Below are positions 35,290 through 45,406 of a DNA stretch of 64,000 bases, piece by piece. The stretch is from Acidimicrobiia bacterium (GTDB lineage Bacteria > Actinomycetota > Acidimicrobiia > IMCC26256 > PALSA-610). How positions within the stretch are numbered: the stretch's first letter is position 1; each line of letters begins with the position of its first letter. Where the stretch lies: assembly GCA_027494135.1 (NCBI GenBank), contig JAOSJK010000001.1:1281378-1345377 (forward strand), read 5' to 3'. Made by a program: the position numbers and the translations under genes. The notes under the pieces were generated by a model. It saw only the letters and a list, made by a program, of their open reading frames with translations, ran no database searches and was not told the origin of the DNA.

Positions 35290-36410
35290 ATGACGCGCCA
35301 GCGACGCACCGGAGGCGGGATCGACCGACTTCCGTCGGGCAAGTACCGGGTCCGTATCGTCACCCTCGACGGTCGACGCCGAAGCCTCGGAGCGTTCCCC
35401 ACGAAGCGCGCCGCGGAAGCGGCGTACGCGCGAGCCGTCGTCGACCACGCCGAAGGCAGGCCACTGGTGCCTGCAGCTTCGACGACGCCGACTCTCGATG
35501 AGTACGCACCCAGTTGGGTCGACGCCCGTCTCACCAGTCGAGGCGACCCGCTCCGACCCCGGGTCCGCGACCTCTACGCCACTCAGCTCCGCCTCCACAT
35601 CCTTCCCGCGCTCGGCTCCGCCCGGCTGGCGAAGCTCACACCCACCCGCGTTCGCGAGTGGTACGCGGAACTACGCGGCGCCGACGGACCCGGGGCGAGC
35701 GCCACCGCGAGTGCTACCGCCTCCTACGAGCGATCCTCGCGACGGCCGTCGAGGACGGCCTGATACCGGCGAACCCGTGCACGATGAAGGGCGCTGGCGT
35801 CGAACGCGCCGACGAGCGCCAGATCCCGACCGTCGCGCAGGTTCGTCTGCTTGCCGACGCCATCGATTCGCGCTTGCGATGCCTCGTGCTCCTCGCCGCG
35901 TTCGTAGGACTCCGTAAAGGCGAGCTCCTCGGGCTTCGTCGTCGGGACGTCGATCTCGAACATTGCACGATCACGGTCGCGCAGCAGCGCCAAGTCGACC
36001 GCCGCGGCCATAGCCTCGTAGGCGCGCCGAAGACCGACGCCGGGCGCCGCACCGTCGCACTTCCAGCGACGCTCGTCGACGATCTCGCGCTCCACCTCGA
36101 CAAGTACGCGCAGCGCGGTGACGACGGCTACGTCTTCACCGGACAGAAGGGCGGTCCGCTTGCACCTCACGTGCTGCAGCGCGCGTGGGCGAAGGCGCGA
36201 ACCGAGGTCGGCGTTCCCGACCTTCACCTGCACGACCTCCGTCACCTGGCCGGCACCCTCGCCGCCAGCACCGGTGCTGGAACCAAGGAGCTGATGTACC
36301 GGCTCGGCCACGCCAGCCAGCAAGCCGCCCTGCGCTACCAGCACGCCACCGGAGAACGCGACCGAGCCATCGCCGACGCACTCGATTCACTCATCGACCC
36401 GGGGCCCTGA
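35290..36410 (+). CDS. int: Tyrosine recombinase of element III (frameshifted)
   Basis: About 373 residues from ATG 35290 (MTRQRRTGGGIDRLPSGKYR). The arm-binding domain includes an AP2-like stretch (LDGRRRSLGAFPTKRAAEAA). A shift near 35694, in a GGGG run, precedes the rest. Catalytic Arg is in GLRKGELLGLRRR, HxxR in LHDLRHLAGTLAA, His in RLGHASQQ and Tyr in AALRYQHATGERDRA. It is a close relative of the integrase at 28248 (similar catalytic-domain end) but distinct from it. It lies 1.8 kb from the tRNA, not next to it. Confidence 0.88.
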
Positions 36411-36475
36411 TCGATGCCCGCGGGATACCGTGAGTTATGACAAACTTGTTCTTGAACTCCGGACGAGGAACAATA

Positions 36476-38102
36476 ATGTCATATCCGCTCTTCCACCCCG
36501 AGAACCCGCAGCCGAGGCCGCTCGTGCTCACCCTGGACGACTTTGCTGCTGCCTTCCCGGAGGAGAACGAGCAGATCGAGTTCAAGGAGGGCTTCCCGCG
36601 ATCCGGCACGATTGAGACGCTCGTCGCGTTCTCCAACGCCGAGGGTGGAGTGATCCTCTACGGCGTGACGAACTCGGGTTCTGTCGGCGGTGTCACGTTC
36701 AGCGGCGAGCGCGAAGCGGAGATCCACGGGTGGATCGCCGAGGTCCACGCGCCAGGCCGCTACGACGTCTTTCCGGTCGCGGTCGCGGATCGGACCGTTG
36801 TCGTTGTCGCGGTCGACCGCCGGCGCGAAGGTTTCGCGCAGTTGCGAGACGGGCGCCTCCTGGTCCGAAGGGGCGCGTCGAACCGGGCGCTCGTCGGAAC
36901 GGAGCTGACCAACTTCGTCGCACAGCGGTCGCTCCAACGGTTCGAGAGCACGCCCACGACGGCCACGTTCGACGACGCGTCGCCGGTCCTTGTGACGGCT
37001 CTGGCAAGCGCGTGGGGATGGGACGAGTCGCAGATCCGAGATCGGCTGCGCGAGCACGACTTCCTCGCGGCGGACGGACGCCTCACCGTCGCCGGCGCGC
37101 TCTACCTTCTCGACTCGTCGCATCAAGTGCTCAGGAAGTCCTTCGTCGAGGTCTTCCGATACCGGAGCGAAGGACCTGACTACGACCGCCGGATCGAGTT
37201 CACAGGTCCGCTCGAGGAACAGGTCCGGAACACGACCGAGTTCGTCGCCGCCGAGGTCGGCCACGACATCGTGATCCTGGGATCGATGCGTTACGAGCTC
37301 CCGCGCGTTCCCGGCGTTGTTCTGCGAGAGGCGCTGGCGAACGCGGTCGCTCACCGTTCGTACGAGGCCAACGGTGCGGCGGTGCGCGTCGAGATCCGCC
37401 CGGACCGCGTCGTCATCGTGTCGCCCGGCGGATTGCCCGAACCCGTGACGGTCAAGAACATCCGCGATCAGACCGCGGCACGCAACCTCGAGGTGATCAA
37501 GACACTGCGCCGGTTCGGTCTGGCCGAGGACGCCGGTCGAGGCGTCGACGTCATGCAAGACGAGATGGCGTCGAACCTGCTCGACCCGCCGGAGTTCGTC
37601 GACGACGGATCGTCGGTCACTGTCACACTGCGTCTCGACGCGGCCGTTGCGGCACAAGAGCGAGCGTGGATCTCCGAAGTCGAGAACCGTGGACGGCTGG
37701 CACCACGAGATCGCTTGCTCCTCGTGTTCGCCGCGCGAGGTGAGGTGCTGACCAACAACAAGGCCCGGCGCCTCCTCGATGTCGACAGCGTCGAGGCCCG
37801 GCTTGCCTTGCAGCGGCTGCGCGACGAGGGGTTCCTGATCCAGCACGGCGAGCGCGGTGGCGCCGAGTACCGGGTGAGTCCCGACCTCGGCCCACCTCCC
37901 GGGCTGCGGCTCTCGCCTGGAGACCTTGATTCCCTGGTATTGGACATGGCGCGCGGGACCCGTGACAAACGCCGCGGTCCGGGAGCGAACCGGGCTCGAC
38001 CGTGTCGAGGCGCGGACGCTGCTCGCTCGGCTTGTGCATGCGGGACGCCTGGTCCAGCTCGGCCAGCGCCGGGGAACGAGATACGAACTCGCTGACGAGT
38101 GA
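36476..38102 (+). CDS. AlbA_2 (Schlafen-like) plus HATPase-domain protein with winged-helix tail (frameshifted)
   Basis: About 541 residues from ATG 36476 (GAGGAACAATA upstream; ATG 36437 is possible). Residues about 25-110 form an AlbA_2/Schlafen-AlbA domain (ENEQIEFKEGF, NAEGGVILYGVTNSG). The middle part resembles the HATPase_c_4 half of RecG-like/ATP-binding regulators (VLREALANAVAHRSYEANGA, VSPGGLPEPVT). The C-terminus has two winged-helix segments, the second reached after a shift near 37965 (VTNAAVRERTGLDRVEARTL). Such proteins are annotated as ATP-binding or putative transcriptional regulators. Position in an integrative element makes a defence role conceivable but unproven. Confidence 0.75.
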
Positions 38103-38136
38103 TCGGCCTGGCCAACGGATCGCGACCAACCCGTAA

Positions 38137-38156
38137 GGTCACGCGGAGGTCACGCC
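38137..38156. repeat. GGTCACGC pair, 11-bp spacing (candidate arm sites, right end)
   Basis: GGTCACGC at 38137 and GGTCACGCC at 38148, 35 bp after the AlbA_2 gene and 72 bp left of the tRNA-Gly 3' end. Confidence 0.65.
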
Positions 38157-38225
38157 GCAACTTCGGCGTGCTCAACGCCAAGGCCTGAGGACATTGCAGA
38201 CTGGCGCTGACCCGGGCTTCTTCCT

Positions 38226-38299
38226 TGGAGCGGGTGACGAGAATCGAACTCGCGTTCTCAGCTTGGGAAGCTGATGTTCTGCCTCTGAACTACACCCGC
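38226..38299 (-). tRNA. tRNA-Gly (anticodon CCC), with encoded CCA
   Basis: All arms fold: a 7-bp acceptor stem GCGGGTG/CACCCGC, D stem GTTC/GAAC, anticodon stem TCAGC/GCTGA with loop TTCCCAA (anticodon CCC at 38265-38267), and T arm GCGAG-TTCGATT-CTCGT. CCA is encoded. The 3' part (38228-38272) is the att core duplicated at 29400, 25331 and, degenerate, at 24156. The gene is the target of the element array and stays intact at its right end. Confidence 0.95.
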
Positions 38300-38387
38300 G
38301 TGACAGTCGGTCAGGGTACCAAAGCCGGCCCCGAGGAACCTCCGCCGGCAGCGGTTGGCGGCCGCGATCGGACGTTAGGCTGCCGCC

Positions 38388-38967
38388 GTGATCCTCTCCG
38401 ACGTCTCGATCCGCAAGGCCCTTGCCGAGGGCCGCATCACCATCGACCCGCTCGACGAGGGCTGCGTCCAGCCGTCGTCGGTCGACCTGCACGTCGACCG
38501 CTACTTCCGGGTCTTCCGCAACGACACCACGCCGTACATCGACCCGGAAGGAGCAGCAGGAGAACCTCACCGAGCTCGTCGAGATCTCCGAGGAGCAGGC
38601 GTTCATCCTGCACCCAGGCGAGTTCGTGCTCGGGTCAACACTCGAGAGGGTCGCGCTCCCTGACGACCTGGTGGCGAGGCTGGAGGGCAAGTCGAGCCTC
38701 GGGCGACTCGGTCTCCTGATACACAGCACCGCGGGTTTCGTTGACGCGGGTTGGGACGGGCACCTCACGCTCGAGCTCTCGAACGTCGCCAACCTCCCGA
38801 TAGCCATCTACCCGGGGATGAAGATCGGCCAGATCTCCTTCCTGCAGATGACCTCCGCCGCCGAGCAGCCGTACGGGAGCCGGGAGATGGGCTCCAAGTA
38901 CCAGGGGCAACGCGGGCCGACGCCCAGCCGCTACTACCTCAACTTCCGCGACGACGCCGCGGAGTGA
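38388..38967 (+). CDS. dcd: dCTP deaminase (frameshifted)
   Basis: About 192 residues from GTG 38388 ([20 protein letters not shown]). It contains [20 protein letters not shown] and, after a shift near 38549, [38 protein letters not shown] (the catalytic Glu/Ser region), [18 protein letters not shown] and [15 protein letters not shown]. The family converts dCTP to dUTP; the actinobacterial type may also hydrolyse the dUTP to dUMP. It feeds thymidylate synthesis. A core gene right beside the tRNA. Confidence 0.92.
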
Positions 38968-38974
38968 CCGCGGC

Positions 38975-40491
38975 GTGATCTCAGGGGCCGGCCGCCGGGG
39001 GACGATTCTCGCGGCCGCGGCCCTAGCGGTGATCGCAGCCTGCAGCGTCAGCGACGATGCCTCATCGGATCTGTCGGCACCGCCCAGCGACACGTTGGGT
39101 GCGGCAGGGTTCGACAACACCCCGACGATCTACTTCACCGACCTCGAGAGTGGGCCGGGATCTGGTGGCGAGAACGACGCAGGCGCCTTCGTCGCGATCA
39201 GGGGACGGGGTTCGGTGCCGTGCGGGACGAGTCGGAGGTGACGATCGGAGGGGGCGAGGCAAGCGCGTACCCGGTGTGGACTACCACGGAGATCGTGGTG
39301 CAGCTTGGCGCGAGGGCGCGCACCGGGGATGTCGTCGTGCACACAGTCGCGGGCGACAGCAACGGAGTGTCGTTCACCGTGCGCGATGGTGGCATCTTCT
39401 TCGTGGCGCGTCCGGGCGAGGGTGACGACACGGCCGACGGCAGCAGGGAGCACCCGTGGGCGAGCGTTACGCACGCGGTCGACGCGATGCGCCCGGGGGA
39501 TACCGCGTACCTTCTCGACGGTGCGGAGGGGATAGACGAGGACGCCTTCGACGCGTCGCTCTCGATCGAGTCCAGCGGAGAGGAGATGCGCCCCATGGCT
39601 CTCGTCGCCTATCCGGGGGCGACGGCGACGATAGGAGGTGAGGTTCTCGAGTTCGGAGCGAGGGTCCCCAACCTCGGAGTCGGGTCCACTGACTGGGTGC
39701 TCTCGCATCTCGTGTTGCGGGGCCGGCGGAGTGCACTCGATATCGGTGGGCGCGGATCGAATCGCTGGCGTGTAATAGGCAACGACATCTCATGTCCTGC
39801 AGGCGACGGCCAGACGGGCTGCTTCGTGGCGTCGCTCGCCGAGGGCGTCACCTTCTTGGGCAACGAGGTGCACGACGTCGGCCGCGACACCTCACCCGCA
39901 CCCTCGAAGCAGTACCACGCCGTCTACTTCACGACCGACACCAACTTCGTCGAGGTTGGCTGGAACCACCTTCGTGACAACCGCTCTTGTCGAGGCATCC
40001 AGTTCCACTCCTCACCACTCGGCGGGGCGGGGAAGACCGGTAGGAACCAGCACGATCTCTGGGTCCACGACAATGCGATCGAGGGTGCAGTCTGCGATGC
40101 GATCAACTTCGCGACGGTCGATCCCTCGGCGGGTCCGGTCCGGGCGACGGGGAACGTGGTCACGCGCGCGGGCAGCGGGCCACCTCCGCCCGACGGCGAT
40201 GCCAACTACGCCTGCATCCACATCGGTGCGGAGTCGAACACCGACCCCGTGGGCACGGGAGTCGTCGAGATCTCCGACAACCGCCTGGAAGACTGCGGTG
40301 GCCGGGGCGGCGGCGATGCGGGCGCGATCTCGCGAGGCACGGCATCACCGAGCTTGCGGGTGCTGCTCGAGGGGAACACGATCGTTCAGCGGGCCGGTGA
40401 GCCCTATCTCTCCGAGAGCACGCCAACCGAGTACCTCGACGACGGTGGCGGAAACACCTGGGACGGTGCAGGCCCGCCACCGCTCACCTGA
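38975..40491 (+). CDS. Parallel beta-helix lipoprotein (frameshifted)
   Basis: About 505 residues from GTG 38975. The signal peptide ILAAAALAVIAACS carries a lipobox. A short beta-sandwich-like stretch (EVTIGGGEASAYPVWTTTEI onward, IPT/TIG-like) follows the shift near 39205. Then comes a long right-handed beta-helix: GSREHPWASVTHAVDAMRPG, the pectate-lyase-like 'right-handed repeat' signature, and repeated turns such as WRVIGNDISC, WNHLRDNRSC and VEISDNRLEDC. It is probably an exported polysaccharide-binding or polysaccharide-cleaving protein. Starts 8 bp after dcd. Confidence 0.75.
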
Positions 40492-40502
40492 TCCGCCCTC
40501 GA

Positions 40503-40557
40503 ACCCCTGTTTGGACCTGAGCGGAGCCATGGCGACCACCTACGTCCAAACAGGGGT
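40503..40557. terminator. 14-bp perfect inverted repeat between beta-helix gene and RDD gene
   Basis: Arms ACCCCTGTTTGGAC (40503-40516) and GTCCAAACAGGGGT (40544-40557) with a 27-nt loop, starting 12 bp after the stop. A factor-independent terminator is possible, though no T tract follows and the loop is long. Confidence 0.55.
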
Positions 40558-40613
40558 GTGGGCGGCGGTGGGGATCACTCGGTCGTGACGAGCGGGGCGC
40601 GAGAATCTCGGTC

Positions 40614-41359
40614 ATGGCGTATCAGACACCCCAGGATCCGACGGCCGTGATGGGGAAGCGGGTCGTCGCCTTTCTCATCGACCTGGTGATCGGCGCGGTT
40701 CTCATCGGCGCCGTCTTCCTGTCGTCGGCGGAGTCGAAGAGCGGTTTCCCCGACGACTACTGCGATGTCGTCAACGAGTTCGAAGACGTCTCTTCGTGCA
40801 TGCAGATCGGCGACACCGTCTACGTGCTGACCGGAGACGACAACGCGCCGCTCTTCCTGGTCTCCCTCGCCTACGGGTTCGGCATCTTCGGGCTCATGCA
40901 GGGGCTGACGGGTGCGAGCATCGGCAAGCACATCATGGGGCTGCGGGTCGTGAAGGCCGACGGCACGATCTGCGGGGTCGGCAGGGCGACGGGTCGGTGG
41001 GCCATGTTCATCGTCGACGCGTTCTTCTGCTTCCTCGTGGGCCTCATTACTGTCCTGGTGACCAGACCGCACCGGCGCGTCGGCGACTTCGCCGCGGGCA
41101 CATTCGTGGTCGGCAAGGACTGGACTGGCACCCCGATCGGGGGCGCCACCTGGCTACGGTCCGCCCCCGGGGTACGGCGCGCCGCCGGGACAGGGACAGC
41201 CGCAGAGCGGTTGGGCGCCGCCGCACACAGCGCCGCAGTCGACGGCTCCGCCCTCGGGCGGTTGGTCGCCGCAGCCGACTGCGCCGCCGACGCAGCCCCC
41301 CCTACGCCGGGCCCGCCGCCCGGTGCGTGGGGCTCGCCACCTCCCCCGGCGACCAGTAG
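40614..41359 (+). CDS. RDD-family membrane protein with Pro-rich tail (frameshifted)
   Basis: From ATG 40614 (MAYQTPQDPTAVMGKRVVAF). The RDD motif region (KRVVAFLIDLVIGAVLIGAV) starts helix 1, further helices follow (FLVSLAYGFGIFGLMQGLTG, AMFIVDAFFCFLVGLITVLV), and HRRVGDFAAGTFVV closes the domain. The tail is Pro/Gly/Gln-rich (GYGAPPGQGQPQSGWAPPHT), read across shifts near 41160 and 41290, with the stop most likely at 41357-41359. RDD proteins are poorly characterised; some act as ion transporters. Confidence 0.75.
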
Positions 41360-41458
41360 CGGGCGGGCGCGCCGTCCCCGACCGGCCTGTGGCATGCTCG
41401 TTCCCGTGATCACATCGACTGCAGTCATCCAGGCGACATCCGCACGGGACGCCGGCAC

Positions 41459-42526
41459 GTGAGCGCGCCCGCAGGTGCGGCGAGCGTCATTCCCGAGCTC
41501 GGCTTCTACACCCTGGCCGGCCAACCCGACTCGCCCCGCGAGCTACTCGACGAGGTTCGCGACGGCGAGGCCATGGGCCTCGGCACCGTCTTCATCTCGG
41601 AGCGTTTCAACATCAAGGAGGCGGTGACCACCTCGGGCGCCGCGGCCGCCGTCTCCGAGAGGATCCAGATCGCCACGGCTGCCACGAACCACAACACGAG
41701 GCACCCGCTCGTAACGGCGTCGTACGCGACCACGATGCACCGTCTAACCGACGGCCGGTTCACGCTGGGCCTGGGCCGTGGGATCGCCGCTCTCTTCGAC
41801 GCGTACGGCATCCCGCACGTGACGACCGCCGAGCTCGAGGAGTTCGCCGGGCTGATGCGGCGCCTGTGGAAGGGCGAGGTGATCTTCGGCCACGACGGCA
41901 GGGTCGGCAAGTACCCGGTGCTGCACCTCGACTCGTCGTTCGACGAGGACATCCCGCTGGGTCTCACCGCCTTCGGCCCAAACTCGCTCGCACTCGGCGG
42001 ACGGGCCTTCGACATGGTCGTGCTGCACACCTTCTTCACCGACGAGACCCTCGCCCGCTGTGTCGCCACCGTGAAGCGCGGCGCCGAGGAGGCCGGTCGC
42101 GACCCGGATTCGGTAAAGGTGTGGTCGTGCTATGCGACTGTCGGCGACCATCTCCCCGAGGCCCTCAGACTCCGCAAGACGGTCGGACGCCTGGCCACCT
42201 ACCTGCAGGGTTACGGCGATCTCCTGGTGGCGACCAACCGGTGGGACCCGGCCGTGCTGGAGCGGTTCCGCTCCGACGGCGTGGTCGCGTCGATCCCCGG
42301 AGCCATCGACGCGAAGGCCGACACCGCGCAGTTGGAGCACATAGCAACGCTCCTCCCCGACGAGTGGCTCGCTCCCGCCGCCACCGGCAGCGCGCAGCGA
42401 TGCGCCTCTATGGTGAAGGGTCAGCTCGACCTCGGTGCCGACGGCGTGATCCTTCACGGGGCGAGCCCCGCGGAGCTGGCGCCGGTGATCGAGGCGTACC
42501 GCAGCGGAGCTACAGCCCCGGGGTGA
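41459..42526 (+). CDS. F420-dependent LLM-class oxidoreductase
   Basis: A complete 355-residue luciferase-like (beta/alpha)8 protein from GTG 41459. The start ELGFYTLAGQPDSPRELLDE, ERFNIKEAVTTSGAAAAVSE and GRFTLGLGRGIAALFDAYGI match an actinobacterial LLM subfamily thought to use coenzyme F420. Reaction unknown; such enzymes oxidise alcohols or reduce enones and imines. It converges on the FadF-like gene with a 17-bp overlap of 3' ends. Confidence 0.85.
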   Translation: MSAPAGAASVIPELGFYTLAGQPDSPRELLDEVRDGEAMGLGTVFISERFNIKEAVTTSGAAAAVSERIQIATAATNHNTRHPLVTASYATTMHRLTDGRFTLGLGRGIAALFDAYGIPHVTTAELEEFAGLMRRLWKGEVIFGHDGRVGKYPVLHLDSSFDEDIPLGLTAFGPNSLALGGRAFDMVVLHTFFTDETLARCVATVKRGAEEAGRDPDSVKVWSCYATVGDHLPEALRLRKTVGRLATYLQGYGDLLVATNRWDPAVLERFRSDGVVASIPGAIDAKADTAQLEHIATLLPDEWLAPAATGSAQRCASMVKGQLDLGADGVILHGASPAELAPVIEAYRSGATAPG

Positions 42527-44716
42527 AGCTCCCCCGGCCGGCGCGGTCAGGTCGGGCTCGGCCTCGAGCGCCTCGACGAGCATCTCCGCGATGTCCTGCA
42601 CGCGGACGTCGTCCTCCTTGCCCTGTTCCTTCACGCCGTCATCCATCATCACGTAGCAGAACGGGCAGGCAACGGCGATGCGGTCGGCGCCGGTGGCGAC
42701 CGCCTCCTGGCTCCGCTCGCTGCTGATCTTCTTGCCGATCCCCTCCTCCATCCACATGCGGGCACCGCCGGCGCCGCAGCACATCCCTCGCGTGCCGTTG
42801 CGGGGCATCTCGACGATCTCCACCCCGCCGAGCGCGCCGATCACCTTTCGCGGCGCGACGTAGACGTCGTTGTGGCGGCCGAGGTAGCAGGAGTCGTGGT
42901 AGGTGACGCGCTCCTCGAGGGTCGCTCCGGCCAGCGAGAGCCTCCCATCGGCAACTAGCTGATCGAGGAGCTGGCTGTGGTGGATCACCTCGTACTCGCC
43001 GCCGTACTGCGGGTACTCGTTCTTCATGGTGTTGAAGCAGTGCGGGCACTGGGTGATGATCTTGCGAACGCCCATGCCGCCGAGCATCTCGATGTTCTGC
43101 ATGGCGAGCATCTGAAAGAGGTACTCGTTGCCCGAACGGCGCGCCGGGTCGCCGGTGCACATCTCGCTCGGCCCGAGGATCGCGAAGTCGATACCCGCGC
43201 GCTGGAGAAGCTTCGCGAGCGCGCGGCTCGCCTTCTTGTTCCGATCGTCGAACGATCCCGCACAGCCGACCCACACCAGGTACTCGTGGTCGAAGTCGTC
43301 GCCGGGGTCGATCACCCGGACACCATCGAGCGAGGAGGCCCAGTCGCCGCGCTCGCCCTGGTTCATGCCGTACACGTTGGCCGAGTTCTCCATCGAGCGG
43401 TACGTGTTGCCCAGCTCGGCGGGGAAGTCGCTCTCCATCAACGACTTGTAGCGGCGCATGTCGAGGACCTTGTCGAGGATCTCGATGTTTACGGGGCAGA
43501 TCTCGTCACAAGCCCGGCACGACGTGCACGCCCACAGCTCCTCGGAGGAGATGCGCTCGAAGAGTGAGCCGGCCGAGACGGTGATCTCCTTGTCGACTCC
43601 CACGGGCGGCGACACAGGCGGACTCCCGGTGGCGGCCATCACCTCTCCGACCTTCAGCACTATCTCGCGGGGGTCGAGCGGCTTGCCGGTCGCGTGCGCG
43701 GGACAGACCGACGTGCAGCGCCCGCAGACGGTGCAGGCGTCGGTGTCGAAGAGCTGCTTCCAGGTGAAGTCCTCCACGACCGATGCGCCGAAGGTTTCGA
43801 GCTCGGTCTCCATCAGGTTGGGGAGCGGGCTCATCGCCCCCTTGGGACGGTCCTTGTCGTGCAGGTACATGTTCATCGGGGAGGTGATCATGTGCCGCAG
43901 CTTGGTGGTGGGGAGGATCACCAGGAATGCGAGAAACGCGAGGAAGTGAATCCCCCACGTCCAGCGGTGAGCGTCTCGCAGTGAGTTCGGCGCCCACGAG
44001 GTGAACAGCTCGGAGATCGGGTACCCGACGATCGAGAACTTCTCGAAGTCGGGCCGGCCGACGAGCGCGATTCGAAGGCCCTCGGCCAGGAATCCGGTGA
44101 CGCCGATGAACAGGAAGGTCGCGAGGATCACCGCGTCTTCGGGCTTCGTCTTGATGCGGATCCGGTACGGGCGCTGCACGTATCGACGCACTATCGCCCA
44201 GAGGATGCCGACGACGAAGACGACGCCCACGGTGTCGGAGCCCGCCGAGTACGCCTTGTAGGTGTCGCCGTGGAGGAACTTCAATGACTCCGGGAGCTGA
44301 TGGTCGACCTCGAGCAGGACCGTCGTGATGAAGAGCCCGATGAAGCCGAAGTAGATGAGCGAGTGCATGACGCCTGCCCCGGGGTCGCGCATGAGTGTGC
44401 GCATCCACACGCCCGACCTGAAGTCGGCGAGGCGCTGCTTGGCGTTCTCCTTGGTGGTCCGTCGGTCGTCGGGTCTGCCTCGCTCGTAGTTGCGCACGCG
44501 CAGTGAGATGAGCCACGCGGTCACGAAGAGCATGGTGCCCACGACCGCGTAGAAGGCGACCTTCATCGGGGTGGGAATGTTCCCGAACACCACCCGGTGG
44601 ATGTGGGACTCCTCCTCCCACCCGGTGACGGACGGCGCGATGCCGGAGCCGACCGTCCCCACGGCGGCGACGACCCCGATGGCGAGGATCAGCTGATGCG
44701 GCTTCGGACGACGCAC
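42510..44716 (-). CDS. FadF-like Fe-S membrane oxidoreductase (frameshift at the end)
   Basis: About 735 residues from GTG 44716 (GGAGGTTGCC upstream). Six or so membrane helices form an N-terminal NarI/gamma-like heme or quinone domain. Two 4Fe-4S motifs follow, CTVCGRCTSVCP near residue 328 and CTSCRACDEICP near 396. Then come two CCG domains (VWVGCAGSFDDRN, CPHCFNTMKNEY, GMCCGAGGARMWMEE, CPFCYVMMDDG). Relatives accept electrons from ETF or acyl-CoA oxidation and pass them to the membrane pool. A G-run shift near 42535 hides the natural end FTPGL; the longer open frame to 41744 is antisense to the LLM gene. Confidence 0.88.
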
Positions 44717-44832
44717 GGCAACCTCCGCGTCGGGACAGACGCGGCGAATCTAGTCGGGGACGGAGTAGCGGGCAGGTGTCGGGATCGGAACGGCTGCCGT
44801 GTGCGGACGCGACCCGGCGGCCGGCGGAGCCG

Positions 44833-45258
44833 CTACTGAACGGAGCCGGCGTCGGCCGCGCGGAGTCGTAGCGCCATGCCGGTCAGCAGCTTGCGTGCGA
44901 ACCCGGGGACCTCGTCGATGATCCCGGCGAACTCCCGTTGCCCCAGTACGACGAGCTCCATCGGCGTCTCCGCGACGACCGTGGCGTTGCGAGGGGCCTT
45001 GTCGAGGAGTGCGAGCTCGCCGAACGCGCTCCCCGGCGAGAGCGTGGCCACTCGCCTGCCGCGGCGGCTCACGCGGGCGGTCCCCGACACTATGACGAAG
45101 AACTCGTGACCGGCCTCACCCTCGGTGACGAGGACCTTGCCGGCTTCGACGCGAACGTCCTCGGCCCGCCGGGCGACCAGCGCCAGGTCGCGCTTGGAGC
45201 AGGCCGAGAAGAGGGGGACCTGGGAGAGGTGCTCTATGAATGCATCGCTACGCGCCAT
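44833..45258 (-). CDS. Cyclic nucleotide-binding domain protein
   Basis: A 141-residue single CNB domain from ATG 45258 (MARSDAFIEHLSQVPLFSAC). The beta-roll reads VLVTEGEAGHEFFVIVSGTA, and the phosphate-binding cassette is GSAFGELALLDKAPRNATVV (Gly-Glu and Arg present). There is no HTH or kinase domain, so it is a stand-alone sensor, possibly of cAMP. It starts 117 bp after the FadF-like gene on the same strand order and is divergent from dnaK. Confidence 0.85.
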   Translation of the reverse strand: MARSDAFIEHLSQVPLFSACSKRDLALVARRAEDVRVEAGKVLVTEGEAGHEFFVIVSGTARVSRRGRRVATLSPGSAFGELALLDKAPRNATVVAETPMELVVLGQREFAGIIDEVPGFARKLLTGMALRLRAADAGSVQ

Positions 45259-45406
45259 GGCGGGGAATCTACCGACTGTCGGAGCGGTTCGCACGGACCG
45301 TTCGGCCCGAACTGACATGGCCGGATGCGCCCGGAGGCGGGGGCCAAGCGGGGAGCAGGTGGGGAGCAGGCGGACAGATAGGGGTACCGCGTCTCGCGTC
45401 CCGGAA

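Larger units (their letters stand above)
29400..38227. mobile_element. Element III of the tRNA-Gly array (8.8 kb, mobilisable)
   Basis: Lies between att copy 3 and the intact tRNA-Gly. GGTCACGC pairs with 11-bp spacing sit just inside both ends (29551/29562 and 38137/38148). Contents: truncated APH-like and GNAT fragments, a methyltransferase, a DUF402 protein, a MobF relaxase, an integrase with one frameshift and an AlbA_2/HATPase protein. A relaxase plus integrase without transfer-channel genes suggests an integrative mobilisable element. Confidence 0.8.

Noticed and set aside
41744..42509. C-terminal 255-residue extension of the FadF-like protein
   Set aside because: It is antisense to the LLM oxidoreductase; the natural end FTPGL is restored by one base at a G run near 42535.
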